In this document: one piece after another, positions 8,749 to 21,250 of the stretch | How positions within the stretch are numbered: the first letter of the stretch is position 1 | Layout: each line of letters starts with the position of its first letter | Assembly: GCA_905234265.1 (NCBI GenBank) | Contig: CAJOHJ010000004.1 | Coordinates: 387,113-451,112, forward strand | Reading direction: 5' to 3' | Source of the DNA: an uncultured Prevotella sp. | Lineage (GTDB): Bacteria > Bacteroidota > Bacteroidia > Bacteroidales > Bacteroidaceae | Length of the DNA: 64,000 nt | Notes under the pieces: model-generated | Database searches by the model: none | What the model was told of the DNA's origin: nothing | What the model saw: the letters and a program-made list of their open reading frames with translations, nothing else | Program-made: the position numbers and the translations under genes

Positions 8749-9846
8749 CTATCTCTTCAGTGCAATGTTGTAGTTGTAGTACTCCGGATTGCCGGTGACG
8801 TCTTCGATGATGCGCAGGAACGGCGGGAAGTTGACAGACTCCTGCTGGGCCACGCCCTTCGTCTCGAGGAGCATCAGATTGACCACCGGAGCGTGGAAGG
8901 TGTCTATCTCGAAGTGCTGTCCGCGCCAGATGAAGCTGTGGCGTGTCTTGTGGATGGTGGCACGGTAGGGGTCGGCCTGCTGCAGCAGGCTTTCATAGAG
9001 TGCGTTGCTCACCTGGCGCTCCGTCTCCACCACTTCCTGCTGGCTGATGCGCTTCTTCGTCTTGTGGACGTTCACCACCTCGCCGTTCCACGAGCGTCGG
9101 CGCAGGCGCACCTCGCTGCCGGGGTCGCTGGCCAGATAGGTCTGCACGATGTCGCTCTCGATGGTGTCGGGCAGTGGGCCTGTCAGCTCCACGATGTACG
9201 TGCGCTCCTCCTCGATGGGCTGTGGTATTTCCAGCACGTTGCTGATTTCCTTCAGCACGCGGTTTATCTTGGTCTCGAAGTTGTCGTGGTTGTTGATGAC
9301 GCGCAGGTGCGGATGTCCGGTCCACGCACGGTTCACTTTCTTGTCCAGGTCGCGTGCCAGCTGCAGGCCTTCCTCGTTGGCCTGTTCGTAGCGCGTGGCA
9401 TTGGTGGCAACGGTGTAGTACTGCTCTGCACCGTCGGCGGCCGACACCAGGTGCAGCACGGCGTCGTAGCGGCGCCGCAGCTCGTTGGTGCTGGTGTCGC
9501 ACTTCTGGCACAGCTCGTTCCACATCTCCTTCGATATGTATGCCGAAATGTCCAGCGTGCCGCGGTCGCAGACTATGAACGTCGGCTTGGTGCATGTCTG
9601 TGCCAGCCGCATGAAGCTGTCTTCCAGGGCCAGCTGTGTCTGCAGGATTGCCAGCTCTCCCTCGTAGTAGAGGTTCTTGTTAGGCGTCAGGTAGCTCCAT
9701 CCGCCCTGTGAGTAGAGCGTAGGCACTTCCGGCACGGTGAACACCTTGAAGCCCAGGTTGGAGAAATGCTCGATGATGCGCACCAGTGCCGTCGTCTTGC
9801 CGGCACACGGGCCGCCCGTCAGCACTATCCTTCGGATGTTGTCCAT
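8749..9846 (-). CDS. P-loop ATPase (AAA_28-like) fused to CYTH/triphosphate-tunnel-like domain
   Basis: N-terminal VLTGGPCAGKTTALVRI Walker A; C-terminal EVRLRRRSWNGEVVNVHKTKKR...RQVSNALYESLLQQADPYRATIHKTRHSFIWRGQHFEIDTF...LLLETKG. Confidence 0.7.
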   Translation of the reverse strand: MDNIRRIVLTGGPCAGKTTALVRIIEHFSNLGFKVFTVPEVPTLYSQGGWSYLTPNKNLYYEGELAILQTQLALEDSFMRLAQTCTKPTFIVCDRGTLDISAYISKEMWNELCQKCDTSTNELRRRYDAVLHLVSAADGAEQYYTVATNATRYEQANEEGLQLARDLDKKVNRAWTGHPHLRVINNHDNFETKINRVLKEISNVLEIPQPIEEERTYIVELTGPLPDTIESDIVQTYLASDPGSEVRLRRRSWNGEVVNVHKTKKRISQQEVVETERQVSNALYESLLQQADPYRATIHKTRHSFIWRGQHFEIDTFHAPVVNLMLLETKGVAQQESVNFPPFLRIIEDVTGNPEYYNYNIALKR

Positions 9847-9855
9847 TCTTGCTGA

Positions 9856-10881
9856 TTATTTGCTGTCGAAGTCTACCAGTATGCGGAACACCTTTGCCGG
9901 GGCGGCGTCCCACTGCTGCATGGCGGCCTCTGCCTCCTCGGGCTTCACGATGCCGGAGATGAGGACGTCGTAGGGCGGATTATACTTGTTCAGGTAGCGG
10001 ATGACGCCGTCGAAGTCCTCGGGCAGCGCGTTGCGCGAACCGCGGATGTCCAGTTCCTTCTGCACGAAGTACTTCGTGGTGAACTCCACGTCCTTCTTCG
10101 AGTAGCCTATGCAGATGACGCGGCCGCAGAAGGCAACCTCGTTGACGGCCATCTGGTACGTCTGCGGAGAGCCGACGGCCTCGATGACGATGTTCGGGCC
10201 CATGGAGTCGGTGATTTCCATCAGCCGCTCATGCACGTTCTCCTTGGCCGAGTTGATGGTGAAGTCAGCGCCAAGGCGCTTCACGATGGCCAGCTTCTCG
10301 TCGTCGACGTCGCAGGCAATCACCTTTGCACCGCGCAGCAGCGAGCGGATGACGGCTCCCACGCCCACCATTCCGCAGCCGATGATCATCACCACGTCGG
10401 TGTCCACCGCCTGTGCGCGGCTCACGGCGTGGAAGCCCACCGACATAGGCTCTATCAGCGCTGCATGCTCGGGGGTGATGTCGCCCACGGGGATGACCTT
10501 CTGCCAGGGCAGGGCTATCAGCTCGCGCATGGCACCGTTGCGCTGCACGCCCAGCGTCTCGTTATGCTCGCAGGCGTTGTAGCGGCGGCTGCGGCAGGCA
10601 GGGCATACGCCGCAGCTCGTGTAGGGGTTGACGGTCACCGTCATGCCCTTGCGGAGCGTCGGCGGAACGTCTGGCCCCATGCCGACTATCTCACCGCCAA
10701 TCTCGTGACCGGGAATGACGGGCATCAGTGCCATCGTGTTCAGTCCGCGGTAGGTGTTCAGGTCGCTGCCGCAGAAACCCACATACTTCATTCTCACCAA
10801 CACTTCGCCCGTGCCGCACAGGGGGGCGTCCATCTCCACCACGCTCATCTTGCGAGGCTCTATAATTCTGATTGCTTTCAT
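9856..10881 (-). CDS. Zinc-dependent MDR alcohol/polyol dehydrogenase
   Basis: GFCGSDLNTYRG, PGHEIGGEIVGMG, CGVCPACRSRRYNACEH, GCGMVGVGAV. Confidence 0.88.
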   Translation of the reverse strand: MKAIRIIEPRKMSVVEMDAPLCGTGEVLVRMKYVGFCGSDLNTYRGLNTMALMPVIPGHEIGGEIVGMGPDVPPTLRKGMTVTVNPYTSCGVCPACRSRRYNACEHNETLGVQRNGAMRELIALPWQKVIPVGDITPEHAALIEPMSVGFHAVSRAQAVDTDVVMIIGCGMVGVGAVIRSLLRGAKVIACDVDDEKLAIVKRLGADFTINSAKENVHERLMEITDSMGPNIVIEAVGSPQTYQMAVNEVAFCGRVICIGYSKKDVEFTTKYFVQKELDIRGSRNALPEDFDGVIRYLNKYNPPYDVLISGIVKPEEAEAAMQQWDAAPAKVFRILVDFDSK

Positions 10882-10915
10882 CGGGATGTTTGCTATTTAG
10901 CTATTTACAATATTT

Positions 10916-11827
10916 CTATTCGCTCATATTCTTTATATATGGCAGGCTGACGAGTTCCTGGAAGCCGAAGAGGCGTCTGGCATTGTCGCCGAGGAACATC
11001 TGCTTCTGACTGTCGGTCAGCTCCGCCGACTTGGTGACGAAGTCATACGACATGCGGTAGGTTATTGCCGTAATCGTGCGCGGATAGTCAGAACCCCACA
11101 TCAGTTTCTCCCAGCCTGCGCAGTCTGCAGCTTCCTGTATTGCGCGTATCGCCGAGGGAAACGGATAGAACTCGCTGTTGAAAAGCCACGTAATGCCGCC
11201 GCTGTCGATGTAGACGTTAGGGTGGCGCGCCAGACGTATCTGGCTGAGCCAGCCGGTGCGCGTCACCATTCCGAAATGGCCTATGACAATGCGCAGTGTG
11301 GGGAAGTCGCTGATGATTTCCTCCATCATGCCCGTCTGGCAGTCGCCGTCGTGCAGCTCGATGCCAAGGATGGCGTCCTCTGCGGCCATGAGGGCCAGCA
11401 CACGGCGGAAGTCGCCGTCGTGGAGAAACTCCTTGGGCAGCCTTGCGGCAGGAACCTTCAGCCCGCGGAAGCCACGGCGGAGCAGGGTGGCTGCCTCGTC
11501 GTAGAAACCGGCCTGGCGCCAGTCGGCCATGCCGAAGACAAAAAAGCGGTTGCTGTACTGGCGGCCGACAGTCTCAAGATAGTCGTTCTGAAGGCCGTCG
11601 ATGAATTCCTGCGTAATGACGGCTGCGGCCACCTGTGCATAGTCCATGTTGCTGAGGAACACCTCTGCCGAGTTGCGGCCGTCAACCATGAACGGCGGCA
11701 GCATCTGGCGCTCCTCGCCGAAGAACTCTGAGCGGCTGCGGTTGCCTGTCAGCTGGCGGATGGGCTGTCCGCCGACGACAGTGTCCTGTGTGAGCCACAG
11801 GTGTGCGTGTGTATCTATTATATCCAT
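10916..11827 (-). CDS. Amidohydrolase-family protein (lactonase-like)
   Basis: MDIIDTHAHLWL, VIGHFG, MWGSDYPRT. Confidence 0.8.
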   Translation of the reverse strand: MDIIDTHAHLWLTQDTVVGGQPIRQLTGNRSRSEFFGEERQMLPPFMVDGRNSAEVFLSNMDYAQVAAAVITQEFIDGLQNDYLETVGRQYSNRFFVFGMADWRQAGFYDEAATLLRRGFRGLKVPAARLPKEFLHDGDFRRVLALMAAEDAILGIELHDGDCQTGMMEEIISDFPTLRIVIGHFGMVTRTGWLSQIRLARHPNVYIDSGGITWLFNSEFYPFPSAIRAIQEAADCAGWEKLMWGSDYPRTITAITYRMSYDFVTKSAELTDSQKQMFLGDNARRLFGFQELVSLPYIKNMSE

Positions 11828-11917
11828 CTGGGCGCCAGCAAATTGTTCACGTTTCGTGTTTCAATCTTCACGTTTCGCGCTTTATTTTTCACTTTTCACT
11901 TTACCCTTTTCCCTTCT

Positions 11918-12865
11918 TCAGGTGTTAGCCCAGCTGACGCGCTGCTGGTCGCCGATGATGGCCTGCACCTTGCGCACCATTTCTGCGTCCACGGGTTCGC
12001 TGAGGTAGCCGATGTTCTTTGTGATGGCCTCCGGCCGCGTGGTGCTGAAGACGGTCGATGCAATGCGCTCGTTGGAGCATGCGAACTGCATGGCCAGCCG
12101 CTCTATGGGGTAGTTCTGCTCGCGGCAGAAGTCTGCAGCCTTGCGGCAGGCTTCCACCAGCGGCTTCGGTGCCGGATGCCAGTCAGGCACGCCGCGCTCC
12201 GTCAGCAGTCCCATCGAGAAGGGTGATGCAGACAGCACGCCGATGCCGCGGCTCTCGAAGAAATCCAAGAAGTCGGCCAGCTTGTCGTCGCACAGGCAGT
12301 AGTGGCAGAAGTTCATTACGCTCTCCACGGTGCCTTCCGGCGAATGCTCTATGACCCACTGCAGGTTTTCCAGCTGCAAGTCGGTGATGCCCACGTGGCG
12401 TACCACGCCCTCGCGCTTCAGCTCGTGCAGGGCTGGCAGAGTCTCGTCGACGACTTTCTGCAAGCCGCCCTCCATGCGCCCCTGGAACTCGATGTCGTGA
12501 ACGTTGATGATGTCGATGTAGTCGATGTGCAGCCGCTCAAGGCTTTCGTAGACGCTCTCCTTTGCGCGGCGTGCAGAATAGTCCCACGTGTTCTTGCCGT
12601 CCTTGCCGTAGCGGCCAACCTTCGTGGACAGCACGAACTTGTCTCGCGGAATGTCCTTAAGGGCCTTGCCAAGCACGGTCTCAGCCTTGTAGTGGCCGTA
12701 GTAGGGTGACACGTCTATCAGGTTGATGCCTGCGTCGACGGCTGCGAACACGGCATCGATGCCGCGGTGTTCGTCGAATTCGTGGAAGACTCCGCCTAAC
12801 GACGAAGCCCCGAAGCCTAATTCAGACACCTGCAGGCCTGTCTTGCCTAAGTTTCTGTAGTTCAT
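11918..12865 (-). CDS. Aldo/keto reductase (L-fucose/L-galactose dehydrogenase-like)
   Basis: Start re-set to MNYRNLGKTGLQVSELGFGASSLGG; INLIDVSPYYG, LSTKVGRYG, DYIDIINVHD. Confidence 0.85.
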   Translation of the reverse strand: MNYRNLGKTGLQVSELGFGASSLGGVFHEFDEHRGIDAVFAAVDAGINLIDVSPYYGHYKAETVLGKALKDIPRDKFVLSTKVGRYGKDGKNTWDYSARRAKESVYESLERLHIDYIDIINVHDIEFQGRMEGGLQKVVDETLPALHELKREGVVRHVGITDLQLENLQWVIEHSPEGTVESVMNFCHYCLCDDKLADFLDFFESRGIGVLSASPFSMGLLTERGVPDWHPAPKPLVEACRKAADFCREQNYPIERLAMQFACSNERIASTVFSTTRPEAITKNIGYLSEPVDAEMVRKVQAIIGDQQRVSWANT

Positions 12866-12977
12866 AGTAAAAGGTTTCTCGTTTCTTGGTTTTAATGTCC
12901 GGCACTTACTTTTTAATGCCAGACTCTCGCTTTTCAATGTCCGGCTCCCAGCATTCCAATGGCCTGTGGCCGTTTTC

Positions 12978-13229
12978 TTACCACGGCATCATGTCGCGTT
13001 CGTCGGGGCGGTGAGCCTTGTTGTCGTCGTCGAGGATGTATACCTGCAGGTCCTGGAAGTAACCCGTCTCGTCCTGCAGTCCTTTCAGCTCTGCCTTAGT
13101 GTCTTCGAAGCCCTTGAACTCCTTAGCCGATGCAAGGTGGTTGGTAAACTCAAGCTTTTTCTTCTCTCTGTCAAGCACGGAGATCCACTCGTCCTTTGTG
13201 CGGTCTCCGATAACGAATTTCTTACTCAT
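12978..13229 (-). CDS. Conserved small hypothetical protein
   Basis: Start re-set to MSKKFVIGDRTKDEWISVLDREKKKLEF; 83 aa. Confidence 0.6.
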   Translation of the reverse strand: MSKKFVIGDRTKDEWISVLDREKKKLEFTNHLASAKEFKGFEDTKAELKGLQDETGYFQDLQVYILDDDNKAHRPDERDMMPW

Positions 13230-13341
13230 AGTGTTGTAATGTAACAATAAAAGGTCGGATAAAATTTTGCCAAAGGTAGAAAATAATAGCACCACAGGCA
13301 AAAAAAGTTTGTTAATTTTGCTATATAACGGCAAAAAAGCC

Positions 13342-13349
13342 TACCTTTG
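13342..13349 (+). promoter_or_regulatory. Bacteroidetes-type -7 box TACCTTTG for the pectate lyase-like gene
   Basis: TACCTTTG with TTTTG 21 nt upstream. Confidence 0.5.
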
Positions 13350-13445
13350 CATCGCTTTCCCGACAGTCGCCGGGAGCAGCCTGTCGCCCATCGTAGTCGG
13401 CACCTTGCAGGCAGAGAACAATAAAAACTATAAAATATCATTACC

Positions 13446-15155
13446 ATGACCAGACATCTTTTAGCTATCATAGCAGTGTGTATAGGGCTGTCTGCCGCTG
13501 CCCAGACGGCGCAAGCCCCAGCTTTTCCAGGTGCCGAGGGCCATGGGCGCTACGTTACCGGCGGCCGTGCAAAGACCGTAGTCCATGTGACCAATCTTAA
13601 CGACAGCGGCACAGGCTCTTTCCGTTCTGCCGTAGGTTCTTCCAACCGTATTGTCGTCTTCGACGTCGGCGGAGTGATAGCCCTGAAGAGCGACCTTTCC
13701 ATGAAGGACAATATCACCGTGCTTGGGCAGACGGCTCCTGCACCAGGCATCACCCTGCGCTACTATACCGTCCGTCCGGGTGCCAACAACATCATCCGCT
13801 TCATCCGTTTCCGCCGCGGACAGGAGAAAGACAAGAACGACGGTGCCGATGCCTCCTGGCAGCGCAACAAGACGGGCATCATCCTCGACCATTGCTCTTT
13901 CTCATGGTCGATAGACGAGGTTGCATCGTTCTATGACAACAACAACTTCACCATGCAGTGGTGTACCATCGGCGAAAGCCTTGTCGACGCAGGCCATGGC
14001 AAGGGCGCACATGGCTATGGCGGCATCTGGGGCGGCAAACTGGCCTCTTTCCACCACAATCTCATTCTCCATGTTGCCAACCGTTCGCCTCGCTTCAACG
14101 GTGCGCGCTACAACTGGACAGACTACACCAAGAACCAGCTTTACAGCCAATACCAGTGGAAGAATGCCGTGCAGGCGGAGAATGTTGACTTCCGCAACTG
14201 CGTAGTCTACAATGCCAACGGCTGCTACGGAGGTCCGGGCGGCGGTCAGATAAACATGGTAGGCAACTACTACAAGAAGGGACCTGCAGCGAGCATCGAC
14301 CGTCTGACGACAGTTTCCATCGGCAACAGCGGCAATGCCAAAGGCTATGAAATATTCTGGGACATGACAAGCCGATATTTTCTCGACGGCAACCAGATTG
14401 ACGGCGTGGCCGCAGGATGGGAGAAGATGCGCTACGACGGCGACGTCCCCTCGCGCAGCGGCAGCTACTACACTTACGACCCCAACCACTACTATGGCGA
14501 AAACCTTACCTACACTCAGATAAACGGCAAGGACTGCCTGCCCATAAAGCTCGACGAGGCCGCTCCCACGGGCGAGGTTACCACTCACGCCGCGGCCACT
14601 GCCTACGACAAGGTGCTCAGCTACGGCGGTGCGTCGCTCTATCGCGACGATGTCGACGAGCGCTATGCCACGGAGACGCGCGGCGGCACGGCTACCTACA
14701 CCGGCAGCACCACTAAGAAAAAGGGACTCATAGACCTGGTGGCCGACTGCAACGGATACACCGAAAGCACATTCCCCACCGGCAGCCGTCCTGCCGGATA
14801 CGACACCGACCAGGACGGTATTCCCGACGAGTGGGAGACTGCCAACGGTCTGAACCCCAACCTGAAGAGCGACGGCAACACTTACACGCTGGACTCAAGG
14901 AAATGGTACACCAATCTTGAAGTCTACGCCAACTCGCTCGTAGAAGACATCATGAAGGCAGGCAATGCCGATGCACAGACTGCCGTCGACGAGTATTACC
15001 CTCCCTTCAAGAAGCCCGGCGACGACACTGGCATCAACAGTCCGTCGGTTGGCAGCGGCGTGCTGCATGGCAGGGTCTTCGACCTGCAGGGCCGTGAGGT
15101 CCAGGCCATGGGCAAAGGTGTTTACATCATCAACGGTCGCAAGGTCGTTCGCTGA
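13446..15155 (+). CDS. Pectate lyase-like secreted protein (PL1-type)
   Basis: Signal peptide; FPGAEGHGRYVTGGRAKTVVHVTNLNDSGTGSFRSAV; C-terminal VFDLQGREV...GVYIINGRKVVR. Confidence 0.85.
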   Translation: MTRHLLAIIAVCIGLSAAAQTAQAPAFPGAEGHGRYVTGGRAKTVVHVTNLNDSGTGSFRSAVGSSNRIVVFDVGGVIALKSDLSMKDNITVLGQTAPAPGITLRYYTVRPGANNIIRFIRFRRGQEKDKNDGADASWQRNKTGIILDHCSFSWSIDEVASFYDNNNFTMQWCTIGESLVDAGHGKGAHGYGGIWGGKLASFHHNLILHVANRSPRFNGARYNWTDYTKNQLYSQYQWKNAVQAENVDFRNCVVYNANGCYGGPGGGQINMVGNYYKKGPAASIDRLTTVSIGNSGNAKGYEIFWDMTSRYFLDGNQIDGVAAGWEKMRYDGDVPSRSGSYYTYDPNHYYGENLTYTQINGKDCLPIKLDEAAPTGEVTTHAAATAYDKVLSYGGASLYRDDVDERYATETRGGTATYTGSTTKKKGLIDLVADCNGYTESTFPTGSRPAGYDTDQDGIPDEWETANGLNPNLKSDGNTYTLDSRKWYTNLEVYANSLVEDIMKAGNADAQTAVDEYYPPFKKPGDDTGINSPSVGSGVLHGRVFDLQGREVQAMGKGVYIINGRKVVR

Positions 15156-15192
15156 CAAGCCCCTCTTTTTTATCAACAAATAATTTTATTTA

Positions 15193-17274
15193 ATGTACAA
15201 ACAACTGTTCTGCAGCAACAAGGCTCTGCGCTTCCGCCGTTTTCAAGGGAAGGGATGGGCCTTGTTTGCTTGTTTAGGACGCGTGGTAACCATTGGCGTG
15301 CTCAGCGTGTCGACCCTTGAGAGGGCGTCGGCCACGAGCCACAGTATTTCCGAAACCAAGGTTGCCAGCGTCGGCGACAGCCTGCAGGCCGACCGCGAAG
15401 CCTCGCTCGACGAAGTAGAGATAGTAGGCTCCAGGGCGCCTCTTGCACTGTCGCAAGCTCCGAGAATGGTAACTGTACTGACGCGCGACGACATTCAGGC
15501 GGCGCCAGTACACAGTGTCAACGACTTGCTGAAGATGGTTGCCGGCATCGACGTCCGGCAGCGCGGCCCCATAGGCGCGCAGACCGACGTGGGCATCCGC
15601 GGCAGCAACAGCGAGCAGATAGCCATACTGCTGAATGGCGTCAACATCTGCGACCCTCAGACGGGACACAATGCTGTTGACGTGCCGTGCGACGTGGGCG
15701 ACATCCTGCGCATTGAAGTCCTGGAGGGACCGGCAGGCCGCATCTATGGAACGTCGTCGCTCGTCGGTGCGATAAACATCGTTACGAGAAAGCCTACTCC
15801 ACAGCTTCGCTTGCGTGCTGAGGGCGGCTCCTTCGGCTATGCTTCCTTGGGAGCGTCGGCTGCCTTTGCCAGCCGGTTGAGCAGCGACAGGCAGTTAGGC
15901 ACGCTGCTCTCCGCTTCCTATACGCGCTCCGACGGCTACAGTCGCTCGCGTGCCGGCAGTCTGAATGCCGACTACAACGGCGGCAAGCTTTATTGGCAGG
16001 GCAACTATCAGGCCGACAGCCTGCGCGTGCAGTGGCATGCCGGGCTGAGCATCAAAGGCTTCGGCTCCAACACGTTCTACAGTGCGCGCTTCGACGAGCA
16101 GTACGAGCGCACCGCAAAGCTGTTCACTGCCGTAAAGGCAGAGACCAGCGTCGGTGGGCTGCACCTGCAGCCGTCAGTCTATTGGAACCGCAGCTACGAC
16201 CGCTTCGAGCTTATCCGCGGCTCTGAGGACCGCGTTCCCTTCAATCACCATCGCACCGATGTCTTCGGCATTGCCCTCAACAGCTATTTCGACTGGCTCT
16301 GCGGACGTACCGCGCTTGGCGCTGAGTTCCGCCAGGAGGACATCGTCAGCGGAAATCTCGGCGAGCCGCTCAGCAGTCCGTTCCACACATACACGGTGGG
16401 TCTGAACCGCTCGAACATCTCGCTGCATGCAGAGCATAATGTGCTGCTCAGCTGGATGACGCTGTCGGCAGGCTTCGTGGCCGTGAAAAACTCGTGGAGC
16501 GAGATGCCGCTGACGCTCTATCCAGGCGTAGATGTCAGCGTGCCGGTGGGCAGGGGCTGGAAGCTTTACGGCTCCTACAACTCCTCGCTGCGCATGCCGT
16601 CGTTCACCGAGCTGTACTACAGCGTCGGCGGCCACAAGGCCGACAAGCATCTGAAGCCAGAGGAACTGCGTGCCGTGGAAGGCGGCGTGAAGTACAGCAG
16701 CCACAGGCTCACCGCACAGGCATCGCTCTACCACAACCACACGCGCAACATGATCGACTGGGTGATGGACACGCGCGATGCCAATGCCGTATGGCAGAGC
16801 GTCAACCATACGCGCATCAACACCTTCGGGCAGGAGGTGTCGGCGCGCCTGCTGCTGCCGCAGCTCTCAGGCCGTCCGTCGGCCGCCGGAAGCATGGCCG
16901 TGCCTACGGTGCTGAGCGTGGCCTACTGCCACCAGCACCAGAGCAAGGTGGCTGAAAGCTTCCTGCAGTCGCAGTACTCGCTGGAGTATCTGCGCCACAA
17001 GGTCACCGCCTCCGTGCAGGCACGCCTCGTGGCATTGCTCGACCTGACGCTCAGCTATCGCTACCAGCAGCGCGTGGGAACATACACCGACACTGCCGGA
17101 GCCGTGCAGACCTACCACCCGTACTCACTCCTTGACGCGCGCCTGCAGTGGACGGCCGACACATATAATATATATATAGCCGCCAACAACATTACCGGCC
17201 ACAGATATGTCGACTACGGCAATGTCCCACAGCCAGGCTGCTGGCTGACGGCAGGTTTCAGCTGTAGGCTGTAG
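15193..17274 (+). CDS. TonB-dependent receptor (BtuB-like)
   Basis: Plug APRMVTVLTRDDIQAAPVHSVNDLLKMVAGIDVRQRGPIGAQTDVGIRGSNSEQIAILLNG...GRIYGTSSLVGAINIVTRKP. Confidence 0.88.
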   Translation: MYKQLFCSNKALRFRRFQGKGWALFACLGRVVTIGVLSVSTLERASATSHSISETKVASVGDSLQADREASLDEVEIVGSRAPLALSQAPRMVTVLTRDDIQAAPVHSVNDLLKMVAGIDVRQRGPIGAQTDVGIRGSNSEQIAILLNGVNICDPQTGHNAVDVPCDVGDILRIEVLEGPAGRIYGTSSLVGAINIVTRKPTPQLRLRAEGGSFGYASLGASAAFASRLSSDRQLGTLLSASYTRSDGYSRSRAGSLNADYNGGKLYWQGNYQADSLRVQWHAGLSIKGFGSNTFYSARFDEQYERTAKLFTAVKAETSVGGLHLQPSVYWNRSYDRFELIRGSEDRVPFNHHRTDVFGIALNSYFDWLCGRTALGAEFRQEDIVSGNLGEPLSSPFHTYTVGLNRSNISLHAEHNVLLSWMTLSAGFVAVKNSWSEMPLTLYPGVDVSVPVGRGWKLYGSYNSSLRMPSFTELYYSVGGHKADKHLKPEELRAVEGGVKYSSHRLTAQASLYHNHTRNMIDWVMDTRDANAVWQSVNHTRINTFGQEVSARLLLPQLSGRPSAAGSMAVPTVLSVAYCHQHQSKVAESFLQSQYSLEYLRHKVTASVQARLVALLDLTLSYRYQQRVGTYTDTAGAVQTYHPYSLLDARLQWTADTYNIYIAANNITGHRYVDYGNVPQPGCWLTAGFSCRL

Positions 17275-17350
17275 CCGCGTCAGGCCAGCCGGCAGTGGCG
17301 GAGCAGAAAACGTTGCCGCCATGAAGAAAAGGCTCTATACAAAGAAGAAA

Positions 17351-17380
17351 TGTGAAAGAAAAAATTGTTTTTCTTTCACA
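17351..17380. promoter_or_regulatory. Perfect 13-bp inverted repeat upstream of the beta-galactosidase promoter
   Basis: TGTGAAAGAAAAA-ATTG-TTTTTCTTTCACA; -7 box TACTTTTG at 17398-17405. Confidence 0.6.
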
Positions 17381-17422
17381 TTTCCTTTTTCTTTTACTAC
17401 TTTTGCCGTTACCTTTCACTGA

Positions 17423-20476
<3,054 letters not shown>

Positions 20477-20543
20477 GGCGGCGGCAGGCTTCATCACAGA
20501 CTCCGCACAAATCATCAGAAATTTTGCAGACACGAATATAGAC

Positions 20544-21248
20544 ATGCCAGACATAAGGAAAATCCAGCCAAAGGTGATAGCATTCGACGCCGACGACACC
20601 CTGTGGGACTGCCAGACGTGGTTCGACGAGGCAGACCGCCAGTGCGGCCGCCTGCTCAGTCAGTGGGCGACACAGGAAGAGGTGAGCCGCTCGCTGATAG
20701 CTACAGAACACAAAAATCTGCCGCTGACGGGCTACGGCACCAAGGCATTCACACTGTCGCTGATAGAGAATGCCGTGGTCGTCAGTGGTGGCGCGGTGAC
20801 GGGTGACACGGTGCAGAAGCTGATAGACATCGGCAAGCAGCTGCTGCGCTTTCCCACCACGCCGCTGCCCGAAGTTGCGGAGACCCTTCAGCTGCTGGCT
20901 GCCAAGAGATGCTACCGCCTGGTGGTATTCACCAAGGGCGAGCTGATGGATCAGGAAGACAAGCTGCGCCGTTCAGGGCTGGAGCAGTTCTTCTCGCATG
21001 TCGAGATTGTCTCAAACAAGACGGAGCGCGAATACCGCCAGCTCTGCGAAAATCTTGACGTTGCCCCGGAGGAGACACTCATGGTGGGCAACTCCTTCCG
21101 CTCCGACATTGCGCCGGCTCTGGCTGTGGGGGCGTGGGCAGCGCACATCCCCTACCACGTTGTGTGGGCCTTGGAAAAGAGTGACGAGTTCCCCCACGAA
21201 AGGCTCATCGAGATGTCGCATTTCGGCCAGTTGGCGGAAATGCTGTAG
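20544..21248 (+). CDS. HAD-family hydrolase
   Basis: Start re-set to MPDIRKIQPKVIAFDADDTLWD; VVFTKG; MVGNSFRSDI. Confidence 0.85.
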   Translation: MPDIRKIQPKVIAFDADDTLWDCQTWFDEADRQCGRLLSQWATQEEVSRSLIATEHKNLPLTGYGTKAFTLSLIENAVVVSGGAVTGDTVQKLIDIGKQLLRFPTTPLPEVAETLQLLAAKRCYRLVVFTKGELMDQEDKLRRSGLEQFFSHVEIVSNKTEREYRQLCENLDVAPEETLMVGNSFRSDIAPALAVGAWAAHIPYHVVWALEKSDEFPHERLIEMSHFGQLAEML

Positions 21249-21250
21249 GT

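Noticed and set aside
15156-15192. Cobalamin riboswitch before the BtuB-like receptor
   Set aside because: Only a 37-bp gap after the pectate lyase-like gene, too short for the element; no B12 box seen
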